Source: Cinnamomum chago | Lineage: Eukaryota; Streptophyta; Magnoliopsida; Laurales; Lauraceae | NCBI GenBank assembly: GCA_038049695.1 | Contig: CP142451.1 | Coordinates: 10,972,001 to 11,036,000, forward strand | Length of the DNA stretch: 64,000 bases | Direction: 5' to 3' | The notes under the pieces: generated by a model | Database searches by the model: none | What the model was told of the DNA's origin: nothing | The model's input: only the letters and a program-made list of their open reading frames with translations | Made by a program: the position numbers and the translations under genes | Part shown: positions 33,501 through 45,925 of the stretch, in pieces | How positions within the stretch are numbered: the first letter of the stretch is position 1 | Layout of the letters: each line of letters starts with the position of its first letter

Positions 33501-35927
33501 ATTTGCTTTTCCGTTCGATAATAGTTCTCAGTCCCTCTTTCTGCAGCTGGAGTATTTTGGGGCCTATTCAAAAATCTCTGACTTGGTCTTAGGCTTCGAC
33601 GAGAGAGTTCTCCAAGTCGCATTTAAGGTGAGGAGGATGGAAGATGGTCTGTCAATTTCTTTCCTTGAATTGAAACTTAACCCCCCTTGTTTCCAAATAA
33701 GGTGTCTGAGGAAGAAATGAAGGGGATAACAATGGCAAAGAAGCCTCCATCAATTGTACACATGTCAAAGAATACTGAAAATGATCAGTTTGATTGGAGG
33801 GAAGGAATAATCCAAGCACTAGTAGGAGGTGGAACCTCGCATAGCCTAGACAATAAGAAGGGCAAGACCTTTAACATTCTCAAGGCGAAACCAGATTTCA
33901 AGAACTGCAATGGGTGGAGCTTGGCCGTGACCTCCAAAGATTTTCATGCACTGAAAGGATCTGATGTTGGTGCATTTATGGTGAACCTGACTAAGGTGTG
34001 CAACTTCCTTTTTGACCTTTATATACTCTCCATGTGTTGCTATTATGGTTCATTGATGCCATGCGGTTTTCCATTGCACTACTATGATCATCATGTTCTT
34101 CATCTCACCTACTAACTTAGGTGATGATTTGTTCTAATTGTTCTCTTGGATAAAACCTTGTATATAGCAACAGTGTATTTGTTCATTTTTTTTCTCTTTT
34201 TTTTTTTTGTACAACGCCTTGGATCATCAAATACAGTGTATTTGTTCTTATGGTTCTCCAACTAAAACCTTGACTGTAAACATTCAAACTTAAGTCTAGA
34301 CACGGCTTATGAAGATAAAATAAAATAAATGAAGTACATATAAGTTTCTCAGAAAGCTCATGAGCTTTTGAGTGTGTCTTGGCCTGGTCAATCTTGTCTT
34401 GACCAAGTTAACCCAAGTCTCCGAAAAGGCATAAATTACTAAGGGCATGTTTGTTTGCATGAAATATATAGAAATTGAATACCAAGGAATTCATGGTGAA
34501 ATGAGCTCCACCCAAAGATTATTAAAGAGGTGAGAGTAAGATTATTAAGGAGGTGAGAGTAAAGGATTTAAGGGAGAAATGTAAATGGAACATTGACTTT
34601 CCTAGGTATTGATTAATTTCGGTGATAGCTGGGTTTTTATTGCCCCGTCTTACCTTGACTCCATTTCCATCAAACGAGGTTATGTGGTGGTCATTTTTGG
34701 ATATTCACCTTCAGTTCCTTATTTTTAACCACTTACAAAAATATTATCCTACTTATTTTGAAATTTGATTACATGACACAAAAAGGTCTTAAGTCCTGAG
34801 GGAACATTCCTTTTTCTTCTACCCGGCCAATAGTTGGCCAAGTTTTAGAACTATGGTTTCTGTGTGTAATGCTATAGTTTGTTATGTACCAGTACTGGCA
34901 AGTTTTTGAACCATGGTTTCTGTGTGTAATGCTATCGTCTGTTATATACCATTGGCAACATCTAATGTGTTTGTGTTGCTTCTGATCTTGGAAGGGGTCT
35001 ATGATGGGGCCACACTGGAATCCAAGGGCGACGGAGATCGCAGTGGTGCTCCAGGGTCAAGGGATGGTACGTGTGGTTTGCCCGAGCGATGCTCCCCAGT
35101 GCAAGAATGCAAGGTTTAGAGTGAAGGAAGGGGATGTGTTTGCGGTGCCGCGCTTCCATCCCATGGCTCAGATCTCCTTCAACAATGACTCTCTTGTGTT
35201 CATGGGGTTCTCCACAATGGCCCGGAACAACCGGCCTCAGTTCCTAGCAGGGAAGTGGTCAGTCCTCCGGACCATCGATGAAGATATCTTGGCCATGTCC
35301 TTCAATGTCTCCAACACCACTATAAAACATTTTATATCTGCTCAATCTGAGTCAGTTATATTGGAATGCGCTTCATGTGCCGAGTATGAAGAGAAGAACA
35401 TGGAAGAAGATATCGAGAAGGAAAAGCAAGAGGAAAAAGGGAGGCAACAAGAGGAGGAAGAGGAGGCTACGAAGAAAGAAAAGGAGGAAGAGGCTAAGAG
35501 AAGAGAGGAGGAAGAAGCTGGAAGGAGAGAAGAGGAGGAAAGAGAGAAGGAAGAAGAGGCGACAAGAAGGCAAGAAGAAGAGGCAAGGCGAAAAGAGGAG
35601 GCGGCTAGGAAGAGAGAAGAGGAAGAAAGAAAGAAGGAACAAGAGGAGGCAAGAAAGCAGGAAGAAGAGAGAGAGGCAAGGCAAAAGGAGGAAAAGGAGG
35701 CTAGGAAGAGAGAAGAGGAAGAAGAGACTAGGAGGAGAGAGAAGGAATGGAAGGAGGAAGAAGGAAGGAGAGAGGAAAAAAGGAGGGAAGAGGAAAAAAG
35801 GCAAAAGGAGGAAAAAAAAGAGAAGGAATGGGAGGAGCAGCCGCCAAGGAGAGAGGAGGAAAAGCGGGAAGAGGGTAAAGGTGGTGGGGGTGGTGGAGGA
35901 TGGAAAAGCTTGAAGTCTGTCTTCTAA
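30523..35927 (+). CDS. Vicilin-like seed storage protein (two cupin domains, charged tail), five exons
   Basis: Exons 30523-30844, 32262-32443, 33547-33627, 33702-33995 and 34995-35927 join in frame at GT-AG sites and give 603 aa. It resembles Arabidopsis At2g18540 in order and wording. A hydrophobic N-terminal stretch (TSTLLLVFLFLVCDPLNAIA) is a signal peptide. Cupin 1 spans exons 1-3 (GYRGPYHLQF, SLFLPVMLQTDMVFYVQSG, RGDIFRLRCGSVFYVQS). Cupin 2 spans exons 4-5 (FNILKAKPDFKNCNGWS, GPHWNPRATEIAVVLQGQG, EGDVFAVPRFHPMAQ). Residues about 425-585 are almost only Glu, Lys, Arg and Gln and should form a long charged helix or coiled coil; a Gly-rich end follows. Likely role: storage protein sent through the secretory path to seed protein bodies. 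The first ATG was used; MPRKP (30547) or MTST could also serve. Introns 1, 2 and 4 each carry a Tourist-like MITE. No defect seen. Confidence 0.92.
31844..31973. mobile_element. Small Tourist-like MITE in vicilin intron 1
   Basis: Ends GGGCGTGTTTGTTTCATG and CTAACAAATGCGCTC (inverted relatives) are flanked by TTA (31841-31843 and 31974-31976). It is 130 bp and non-coding. Confidence 0.7.
32581..33148. mobile_element. Tourist-like MITE in vicilin intron 2
   Basis: Left end GGGTCTGTTTCCTTAC and right end AATCAAACAACC are weak inverted repeats flanked by TAA and TAG. The inside shares words with the element in intron 4 (GGTCAAATGGGCTC, ATATTCACC, ATTTTTAACCA). Ends are approximate. Confidence 0.4.
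34443..34789. mobile_element. Tourist-like MITE in vicilin intron 4
   Basis: Left end GGGCATGTTTGTTTGCATG and a worn right end (ACACAAAAAGGTCT) are flanked by TAA (34440-34442 and 34790-34792). 347 bp, related to the intron 2 element. Confidence 0.6.
34840..34958. repeat. About 60-bp tandem duplication in vicilin intron 4
   Basis: Two adjacent copies share TGGTTTCTGTGTGTAATGCT and the surrounding words (AAGTTTT.GAAC, TATGTACCA/TATATACCA). It lies just upstream of the last acceptor, leaving that site untouched. Confidence 0.75.
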
Positions 35928-37078
35928 GACTATCTAGGTTCGTGATTTTGTATTTTCTTCATGTTGGTGTGTGCTGCATGGTATCAGCTGAGTTTTGTTT
36001 AGGATCTTATGCTATGCGCATTTGTAACTATGGTCTTTTGTCATAAATGACTCTCTTGTCCATGCATGTTTCAGTAATTTTAATTTCCTATTTTGGTCAT
36101 AACCCGATAGATCTCTTGGATGCACTTGTGCCCTACTGCTTGATAACAGCTACTAAGCCTCTTGTATGGACATGGTGGCCCATTTTTTCATCAAGCTTAC
36201 TTACCACCCTGGCCATACTGTGACTATTCTTTTCTGTTTTGTGAATGCTGATATGGTTCAAAGATCAGAACCAATCCAAGTCCCTTTAAACCTTCAACCA
36301 CTCACCGTATCTTACTCTACAAAATGTGCAATTCACTCGCCGGAATTTGAACTGGATATTTTTAGAAGCTAAATTGGGAAGTATCTTTCTATGCTGCTCT
36401 CGATCCCTACTACTTTTTTCCTTGTAAAATCCTCGAGTTTTAGCATCAGTGAGTTTGCTTCTCCACCTATTCTTTCTTCACCCAAAAGCTCACAGAAATC
36501 CATGAAGATGAAGTTAAGAGAAACTCTCATATCATTGAATATGCTTCTCTATCTTCTCTTCATTCAGCTAGAAATTTTTTTTTTTTTTCTTTATCCAAAG
36601 TAACTCCAAATCATGTTTTGATGTACACTTGGTCTAGGAGTTGGAATCAGTCCCATGGAAATAGGTTAAGGATTGTACAAATGCCAAATTCCAAATCAAT
36701 AAGATGACGAATTGTGATTAGGCATAATGTGAAAATGTGTGGGAGTTTTATATGAGCGTTGGTCTGTTGTGATTTGGCGGCATAACAATGTTAAAATGTG
36801 TAGAAAACTAAGATTACTGAAAGGCTATTGTGATTTGGCATGATGTGAAAGTGTGGAAGTTTTAGGTAACTGTTGATCTGTGTAGGCAGGAAGCCATTAA
36901 AAAGTAAAAATCTCTATTACAAGATTAATGGTTTACAAGTCCACCAGAAGATCCATAAAATTGCAGGGGCCTTTCAACTCAAAGGGAAGGGATGTGCTAT
37001 TAAGCATGCATTAAAATTAAGAAAAAAAAATTATAGGTGTATTTACATGGGTGGAATAAAGAAAGATGTAAGATATAG
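35928..37078. other. No further gene; vicilin 3' flank
   Basis: The first few hundred bases should hold the vicilin 3' untranslated region. From about 36600 to 36870 loosely repeated words (TGTGATTTGGCATGATGTG, AAAATGTGTGG) occur twice or three times. No coding frame is convincing. Confidence 0.45.
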
Positions 37079-37403
37079 GACCTAGTGCCTAAAATGCATA
37101 GGAATTATAGATAGGAATTTATGCCATAAGTGGGGAAACAATAAAGATCCAGGGTGAATAAAAACAATCAGCAAATAACCTCCCGTTTAATGGAGAGTGG
37201 ATAAAGGGCATATGCAAGAAATCACCCTAGTAATTCAAATCCTAAGAAAGTCAAGGTTCTATAACTTTATACCTCTTATATCCTTCGCCACTCACCTCAT
37301 ATCACTCACACCTCCCCTCTTTAATAACCTTAGGTTGAGCTTATTTAACCAAGAATTCATGTGTGTGCAATTCCTACCTATTTTTAATGCAAACAAACAG
37401 GTC
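37079..37403. mobile_element. Tourist-like MITE downstream of the P450
   Basis: Right end ATGCAAACAAACAGGTC and left end GACCTAGTGCC(T) are inverted relatives, flanked by TAG and TAA. The body (CCTCTTTAATAACCTTAGG, TTGAGCTTATTTAACC) matches the family of the element at 20687. Confidence 0.5.
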
Positions 37404-38253
37404 TAAAACTCTCTGTTGAGTCTCCAATAAAGCCACTTATATACCTCATCATCTTATTTACATCTAAAACACCTTAAAAGGCAAAGAGCGTCAGAGATCT
37501 ACAAATTTTATTTTCATTTGGAAGACAATTACCAGAAATAAAGCAAAACATACCGAGTGCCGTGTAAACGTGAATGCATGTTTAGTTGGGCTAATATCAC
37601 GAGCAGAGATGCATTTTCCTGTTCATGTTGATTAATGCAATACATGGAAATCTTGAATATTATATATCAAAGATTCAAAGTACAGTTTTCATGTTTCAAA
37701 TCTTGTGAAAGAGAATCTGTGCCCCATATTGAGGCTGCAAAGTGAGAAGCTGCATGGGGGAATGAACATATGAAGGCGAGACGATGAAAGAAAATCTTTG
37801 AAGAATCATTGCTAGGACAATTTTCACTTCAACTGTAGCCAAGTTCTGACCCACACAGATTCTAGGCCCCAATCCAAATGGAAAAAATGCAGCAAAATGC
37901 TTTCTTGTCTCGGAAAATCTTAATGGATTGAATTTTTCTGAGTCTTCACCCCAGAGTTTCATGTCATGGTGAATGGCAGTCATGGGCAAATAAAGTTGAG
38001 TGTTGGCAGGAATAACCATGGCTCCTAGCTTGACATCCTTGCAACTTTGTCTCATTAGCATCACCGCCGGAGGGTAAAGTCGTAGAGATTCATCTATTAT
38101 CATTCCTATCTGTAACAGAATTGCAAGCAAGTTGATGACAAAAATGCTAAACTCAGCAGAGAAAGGAAAAGACTAGTGTTCTTTTAAAAAAAAAATCATC
38201 AACAGAGTGCATTTAGCTCAGTATACATGTGAATCGGGGTTCGTATGTTTGGA

Positions 38254-38519
38254 TTCTCAAGTTGCTAACCAATATGCTCAAAATGCATAGGCATTAAAGG
38301 TGCGGCAAACTAACTACTTAACCCCCACCCATCCACTTTGGAAGGGACACTGCCCCGGATTTGAAGCGCACATGCGCCCCCACACAAGACGCAACATGGG
38401 GTCTTTTTCGCCTTGCTCGGATGAATCCAGACTGTGTTGCCTTTGATATCTTCTCAAGTTGCTAACCAATACACTCAAAATGCCCAGGCGTTAAAGGTGT
38501 GGCAAACCGACTACTTAAC
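38254..38519. repeat. Pair of about 69-bp direct repeats in P450 intron 3
   Basis: 38254-38322 and 38451-38519 share TTCTCAAGTTGCTAACCAAT and GGCAAAC..ACTACTTAAC with a handful of differences. They enclose about 128 bp of GC-richer DNA. It could be a small tandem duplication or a tiny element with terminal direct repeats. Confidence 0.75.
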
Positions 38520-39328
38520 ATAACCTCATTTAAACCACATTTATACATCACAATAACAGAGAGATTCTACCTTGAAAGTGTGGACCTCCCACTTAAACTG
38601 ATCCTCTCCATGAGTGATAGATAAGAAAAACACGAATTTTAAATAGATTTGATTGAGATTGAGCAAAATACTAGTGAATATTTTAATACTATTTATTGAA
38701 TGTTTTGTTCTTTGTCTTCACCACTTAAAGGTAAACAGAGTCACAGGCAGTGAAATTATACTCAATGGTAAACTTAGAGAGTTTAATTCTTCAAATGCAG
38801 TGGACAGTACAAGCATAAACGAGGGTTCAGATATTGGGACAATCTGAGTTATCTGTAAAACAGTTGTTTTGCTTTCTGTCGTAATCAATCAAAGGAAATT
38901 AGATTTACAGTTAAACTGAGTGCTTCCCTGAGATCAAAAGATCAAAATGGGGCCCAAAAGGATAAACTTCTAATAGACACATGTACAAAGAAATGAGCAA
39001 ATGCTTCTCTGCTACCTAATATGAGTGTTTTTCATGATACAAGGCCTCCCAAGAGTCCAAACACACTCATGCTAAATTGGTAGTAGTAGTACTCAACATT
39101 TGATTGAATCACAAAGCACTTATTGTCAAATAAATGAAAACACACAAAAATTAGCAAAGAAGAGTAATTGAAGAAATTTAACCATCAACTGATAAAATAT
39201 CCACACCATTCTACCAAACAGTTACTAGCATGCCTACCAAAATATCTTAGAAAAAGAGATTAAGAATATAGCAAAAATCAAACTCACCAACTTGAGGTGG
39301 GTTAAACTCTCAATAGTAGGAGAGGAAT

Positions 39329-42300
39329 TGTGAGGTCCCACCCTTGGTGGGCCCTCTAAGGGCTATTTTATTGACTAATTTATGTTAATTTATGTTAATT
39401 ATTGGTTAATTATTGCTAATCTTCGCTAATCTTAGCTAATTAGGGGTTAATTAGATTGACTAGTTAGATCTCCTAAGATTTTTGGTTAGACTAGGTTAGT
39501 TGGGTTGATTTCTAATTAGTTGGGTGTATGAGTTAATCCTAGGCTATTAGTGTAGGTGGGTCCTTAGTTAAGTTTAATTAAGTTAATTAGTGTGGGTTAG
39601 TGTTAAGAGGATCCTCCTCTAGAAGCTTCCAACTAATGACCAGCCTACCCTCAAACCCTAACCCTACTCCCAAGATAAATCCTAAACCCTAAGGCTAATC
39701 TAGTAATTAATCATCCCACCTAAAAACTATAAAACCTCTCTTAACTCTTGCAAACCCAAAACCCTAAACCTAAGCTAGCCCCTTTCCCAAGAAAACAACC
39801 TCCAGCCTCCCAACTGCCTTCCTTGATTCCTCTTCTCCACTCCCTCATTCCCTCTCCCACGTTGAGTAGAAGCAACCATTGCTACTGTTGTGCTGTAATC
39901 CTCTTGAAGCTACAGGACTGGTTCTGTAGCTGGGAGCATTATCCCTGGGAGCAGCATCCATTGGGTTCATCTCCTACCCCTCTCATTCTCCACCTGAGCC
40001 ACTGATTCACTGCTGGAAGAACCATTTCCCAGCTACTGCTTGTGCTGGGATCCCATCTCTACAGCAGCCACTTTCCTTCATCATTTTCTCTCCTTCCTCT
40101 CTATTTCTGTGCTGGGATTTAAGGAATTACAGCTGCTGCTATATCATCTTCTTCTTCCTTCATTGCTGTAATTGCTGGAACCCATTGGAGCTACTGCTGT
40201 TACCATATCTCCCTTCTTCATCTTCTGGCTGGAATCATCTACTCATCTACTCTGCTGGGCTGTGCTGCAGCTACTTCTACTCTGCTGGAAATCCATCTTG
40301 AAGCTCTGCTGCATCTCTCCTTCTTCTTCATTATCTCTGCTGGACTGTTACTACTGCTGGAACCCATTCCCAGAGCTGCTGCAGTGTCACCATCTTCTTC
40401 ATCTTCTCTGTTTAGCTGGACTTGGACCTCCTCTGTTATTTCTCTCTTCTCTCTACAAATCAATTCTCACTACAAAAGGCAAGTGCACCTACTGATCTAT
40501 ATAGAATGTGTATGTTTCCTTGATTTCTATGGTTTCATCTCATGAATTGTGATCATTGAGTTTAGAATTCCACCTGAGCTGTGTTGTGTTTTTGGATAAA
40601 TTGGACATGGATGAGATCTTTGTAATTTTCAATTGTGGTTTAATAAATGGAAATGGGTTGGAATTGTAGATCTGGAATTGGATGGAGGGATGAGGAAGGA
40701 GACTGTTGCAGGGATTATGTAACAGTTACTGTGTCGATGCAGGGAGTCATTTGGTCTACTGTGTATTGGGATCAGTGGGCCTAGGTGGGCCACCCTGGCA
40801 GATCCGGACCCCACATCTTGTGGAGGGTCCATGGGCGACCCATAGGTTGGGGGCTGATCGTGGGCCCTTGATCAGTGGGACCCACGATCATTACCTTTCT
40901 CTGTATCAGGCGTGAAGTTGTGGAAGTGGGTTTTTATTTTATTTAATCAGGTTGTGGGGGCCCCAGATTAATTTGGTCACAGATCTAGTCCGTCCATCAG
41001 GACCGAGTTGGTGGGGCGACCTAGAGGTAGGGCTCTGATCTGGTTTTGATCAGAGGTGGGCCATAGGTTATGTGTCGGATGCTGACCTGTTAACCATGGA
41101 AACGATGGATCACCCCCCTCGTCTTTGGATTTTGTGGGGCCCAGGTGGGCCATTGATGGCAGATCAAGCCTGGTGATCTTGGAGTTGGCTCTTGGGCGAT
41201 GCTTGGGGTGTGGTTTGATCAGGGTCTTATCCAGTGGGGGGCCCACCATCCAAGCTCCCTTAGTTGCTGTCGCCCAGCCATTCCGGACGATCCTGTGATG
41301 CTGGCGCCTGACGAGTTGTAATGGAAGAGGCAGAGACGAATGGATTAGGAAGAGTGAAAAAGTAAGGAAGGGATGATGATGTGGAGAGGGGTAGGTGAGA
41401 AAGATAAAGGTATGGGGTGACCTGTTGAGTGGGTTAGAAGAGAGAAAGGTGAGGTCTGATGTCACGTGAGTGGAAATGGTGAGTGGAGTATGGGATTGAA
41501 GGGGTACTTATATTTTATATATATATATATATATAGGTAGTGGACTTAGGCTTTGAAGGCTTTGGGCCTAGTAGGGCCCACTAGTTTCTTTACTAATTCA
41601 TTAACCCCTTAGTTTTTAATACCTTCTATTAAGCATCATTAATTTTCATAAATTAGAAATTTAGATCCTTTAATCTTTTTGGACCAAATCGGAGCTGGGC
41701 CCAGCGGGGCCCACTATTTCCATAACTCATTAGTTTTATTAATGAAACAAAGCATTTAATTTCTAATGTATACTATGGGACCCATTGATTTTAGAAAATT
41801 AGGAGAGTAGGACCTAGCCTTAGGGAACCCTATTAAAATAAATTAACTTGTTACCCACCCTTAAATTAATATATCCAGACCCCTTTAGTCATTAAATTAA
41901 TTTAATTAATTTGGACCCTTTAGTTTTACACTTTTATAAATATCATTAGTTTTTATAATTTGATTAAGCCCTGGGTATTTTACGAACCGAATTCGAATAG
42001 TTTGTGCATGACTTGGATATTTCCATCAGACCCAGACCTTAGTGTAAAAGTTGAGATTTGGCCTGGAGTCTGTTGACTCAGGTACACCTGTGTACCAGAT
42101 CGACCGGCTGGCCACCTGGTCAATCGGGTACACTGGAAATTCCAGAATCCAAACCAAGTCCCAACTTGATTCCCAGTGGAGCAGATCGACCCGACCCTTG
42201 CCAGGTCGACCTGCCACACTGTCAACTCTAGGGTGTGAGTTTAGCATTGTTTTATAATTAATCGATTGTGGGACCCATTAACCATCCAAATGAACTTCCA

Positions 42301-43955
42301 TTAATGTGCCAAGCACGAGTCAATGGCGTGGCTCGACCTTGACTCGTGGGGACCACTGTTTAGTGTTTTGGTTGATAAATCTAAGATGATTCGACCCCTA
42401 AAAGTTGTCAACAATGCCCTTAACCAACTAAGCACCAAATACATTATTTTACGGCATTAATGACATCGTTTAGAGATCGAATTACCGGAGATAGACCCGA
42501 ACCTAAAGTGACCCATTTACCTAGGATTGGACCGTTGCTTTTCCCGTTGATTCTCTGATTGAAGTTTATACTTCACTGTTATTTTACTCTGTCATTCTTA
42601 GATCTTTAGAATAGCTGCTTACCATTAATTGAACATAAATGGAAGACCTGAACCTAGGGTATCTAGAGGTGACCCGATGATGTGACTTCGGAGATCATTG
42701 ACCCGTGTCTGTGTCTAGGCGGGCCCTTACTGGGCCTAAGTGTGGTGATGTGAACCCTTTAGCTTGAAGAGATAGTTTCTATTGGACTGTTAAGTTATAT
42801 GGATTATAATGGAACTGTTTGTCAGTAGTAGATGGATTGGTTGCCTCGTTTGGACGGTTTTAGACCAGGCCATGTACTGATGGGCCTCGGTATGGATCCA
42901 ACGAGTGGGCCTGGATCTTGAATGAGATCCAGAGACTGTATTGAGATGTGTAGACCTCTTAGAGATATTGTTAGGACCTTGTTCACGCAAGGCAAAGCCT
43001 AGACAGACACAGACCTTAGAGTTATTCTCGAGTCGGCATGAACATTCACTCGGTTGATTTAAGCTCAGCCGGTGGACTGATCATCCCCGGTAGGAGTTAG
43101 TTGAGTGTTGAGGAGCTATCATGATGAGCTGTGTGGTTAAGACGGCAAGGTGTCATACCGTGCCGATATGGAGTGTTGAGATGATGAGTTGATGAGTGAG
43201 AGTCGGGATTAGTTATTCCCTGGTGAGATTCCCCGCCGCGACTGTGTTCAGTATGGGAGGGCCGCGGCATAATATCCCGCGGTATTCCAGCTCGTGTGAA
43301 TGTGCCACCTAGTTGTAGTAGTTTAGTTGATTTCTATTTATACTGATTCCTTATGATTTAAATGCACAACTGCCTAGTTCTTTTCCCTTGCTACTCATTT
43401 AATTTATGTACCTGTCTTTATTTCCTTTGATATATATGCTCTATGTTAGTAGTATGCTGTATCTTGCCAGATCGTTTAGATCTGACCCATTCTATGGTGC
43501 TTAGGCCTTGACCCAGAGATTTCCGACGACGCATTAGCCCTAGTGGAGGCACCCGTGGCAGGAGAGTACGCATGGGGCCCGGCCGACACGGACGTCGAGC
43601 CGGAGGGCGAGGAGTTCATACCAGGGTTTTGAGGGACTTTGTTATTTTGGGTTTTTGAGAGATATTCTGTAGTGAGAAAGGTAGAATGAAAATGTATAAC
43701 CTTGATTAACATTGAATCATTTTAATAGACTATGTTTTGCTCACACTTAAATTTATATCTCGATACTATTGCTTCCGCATTGTTTAAATCGTTATGCTTC
43801 CGCAATTTAAATATTGTAACTCTATTGGTCAAAAAGTTTTAAATTGGACCTCACTGCGGCCTACGATCTTGGAAGTTCTCGGATTTTTCGGGAAGTAGCG
43901 CGCCAATTTCGGGTATTCGAACGAGTATATCGGTATCCGGAATTGGGGCGTTACA
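39329..43955 (+). mobile_element. Solo-LTR-like retrotransposon fossil, 4.6 kb, inside a P450 exon
   Basis: The element begins TGTGAGGTCCCACC and ends GGGGCGTTACA, so its ends form the TGT...ACA pair of LTRs. The 5-bp duplication GGAAT flanks it (39324-39328 and 43956-43960). No second LTR copy, primer-binding site or pol reading frame is visible inside, which fits a solo LTR left by recombination between two LTRs. The end type suits Gypsy-class elements with very long LTRs (Tekay/Del or Ogre-like), but the family is not certain. A TATAAAA word at about 39729 and a TA-rich stretch at 41511-41536 could belong to its promoter. The exact target duplication and the clean host exon suggest a young insertion. 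Without paired LTRs it cannot be dated by LTR divergence. Confidence 0.8.
39880..40440. repeat. CTGCTG/CTTCTTC-rich tract inside the LTR fossil
   Basis: Many copies of GCTGCTG, TGCTGGAACCCATT and CTTCTTCATCTTCT occur within 560 bp. The tract is low in complexity and pyrimidine-rich on plus. Frames across it are compositional. Confidence 0.6.
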
Positions 43956-45779
43956 GGAATGGCTACCACAAACGCAGACAACTTCTTCACGGGCTCTGGT
44001 TTGCCACTCCTGGTGCAATCCAAGAAGAAGCAGCACCCATGTCATAAGATTGGCGCTCGTTTCCTTTCCTGCAAAGTAGAATGTCTTGCACTCATCTATT
44101 ATTTCTTCAATTCCAATTCTTTCCCCTTCTTCTTGGTTTCTGTTAGCGAAGGTCATTAAACCAAGCAAATTCTTTGAACTTTGGCTCACTTCACCATTTA
44201 TCTCAATAAGCTTTCTTAGAGATTCTCGGATTTTCTTTTCCAGTATCCGCCGCCTTCTATTCTTCTTCGTGGGTATAAATCTACAATAGATGAAAAAATC
44301 AATATGTTCATTTGATCATCATTATAATTCAGCTGTTACGATAAGCAACTAATAATTTGTAACAATACCTGAATCCAGGAATATATACGCTTCGAATAGC
44401 TTGTGATACCAGAAGCATTTGTTCTTCTTGCAATTGGAAGACGAGCTTCCCCTCTTCATAGTTGCTTCCAAAGGCAGTTCTAGAGATGATGTCTGCTGTA
44501 AGGTTATGGAGCTCTTTGTGTACCTCTATTTCAAACTCGTGGCCGTCTAATCCATTTCTTTCCCATTTCTCCAACATATTTCTCGTGCTTGTGGTGATTT
44601 CAGGTACCCAACCCTGAAATCCAAAATGAGCACAAGTTAAAGTTACCTTAGTGGTCACATCGACTATTTTTGTCATCTTATCATCGAATCCTTATAACAT
44701 CTATCTGGGGTTGACTCTGTAAGTTCTGCCTTTTTCCTCATGTTAGAGCTCATCTAGTTTTCCATAGGTGAAAAGCTTTGAAGGTTTCTATACGTTAAAT
44801 ATTACAATGTTATGAAGGCAATGGTTTTATTCTTTGTAAAATGGAAACTTTTTTATTTCTATAGATGAACAGATATAAAATATGGAGATACTTGGTCCCT
44901 CTTCTAGCAATTACAATTACAGCACTTACAATTATGATTATGATCATTGTCTAATAACTCTTAAGGGAGAGAACAGATATAAAAGAACAGTTTTGAAGAG
45001 CCTCACATCTGGTCACCAAAGCTTGGATTCAGCCAGGGAACACTAAATTCATGGCTCCAGGTATGCATTACTATCCATTATTGCTTGATATTACCCAAGT
45101 TTCCAGAATCCAAGATCATTTAACTGATGATTATTGATCAGACATTAAAAGTAAGCATGTAGTAGCAGAGGCATCACTTGGATTGTGAAAACAACATATT
45201 AGTAATAGTGACAATACAAGTGCAACTACTATGCTTGTAGCCAATTGGGCCAAGCTTCAGCTAGGTAAACTTTTCTACATTGGGAACTCAAACTCGCGCA
45301 CTCTAACCAAATTGCGCATTGTAACCAAATTGCGTACGGTGACATAGGTTCAGGGCATCATCTTAACCACTTGATAATTCGCCTATAAGTTTTCACCCTT
45401 CAAAATGAGTGCACATTGGGTGGATGGGTGCCAAACCTTGGGACCGTGACTATCAAGGGGTCCTTATTTTATGGTCTACTCAAGGATTGTGATGATTTGA
45501 TTAAGATGTTTTTTAGCCCTCATTCATACGAGGAGTCAAGGTCCGTGTAACCTACTGTGGGGCTCACATGATCATAATCCAGAATATCACCCTTCTCGTG
45601 ATATATTCTCAAATCTCATTTCAAAAGGAGTGGTTCCCACCTTAGGATTTAACATATGATTGAAAACATAAATGGCCACTGATGTGGTGTTACTCTTGTT
45701 TCAGACATGTCCCATTGAACTGATATTTGAGGATATAACTAAGGAGGGGATTACATTCATCTTGGACAGAGTGATGGAG

Positions 45780-45925
45780 GCAGTGGCAGACTTTGGGCTG
45801 AAAATTTTTCAAAGAGGCCCCTTTGAATTCTGATGATTAATTTGTATTTCTGTTTTTTTACATTTTTCCTTCCAACAACATTTCTTTTACATTAAGCCCC
45901 CCAAAGTTAAATTCCCTTGATGGAG
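45780..45925. mobile_element. Possible worn DNA-transposon piece in P450 intron 1
   Basis: CAGTGGCAGACTTTGGGC on the left resembles the CAGTGGCGGA type of hAT end. On the right, CTTGATGGAGGATCAAG is a poor partner. No target duplication could be read. Confidence 0.25.

Noticed and set aside
35373-35804. Leu/Phe-rich minus-strand frame opposite the vicilin tail
   Set aside because: It is the mirror of the purine-rich Glu/Lys/Arg codons and looks like a membrane protein only by composition.
39660-39775. Telomere-like CCCTAA array
   Set aside because: Only a few scattered AAACCCTAA words, as is common in plant promoters and LTRs; no tandem array.
39748-40495. Protein gene inside the LTR fossil
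   Set aside because: Frames are CTG/CTT repeat translations without any known domain.
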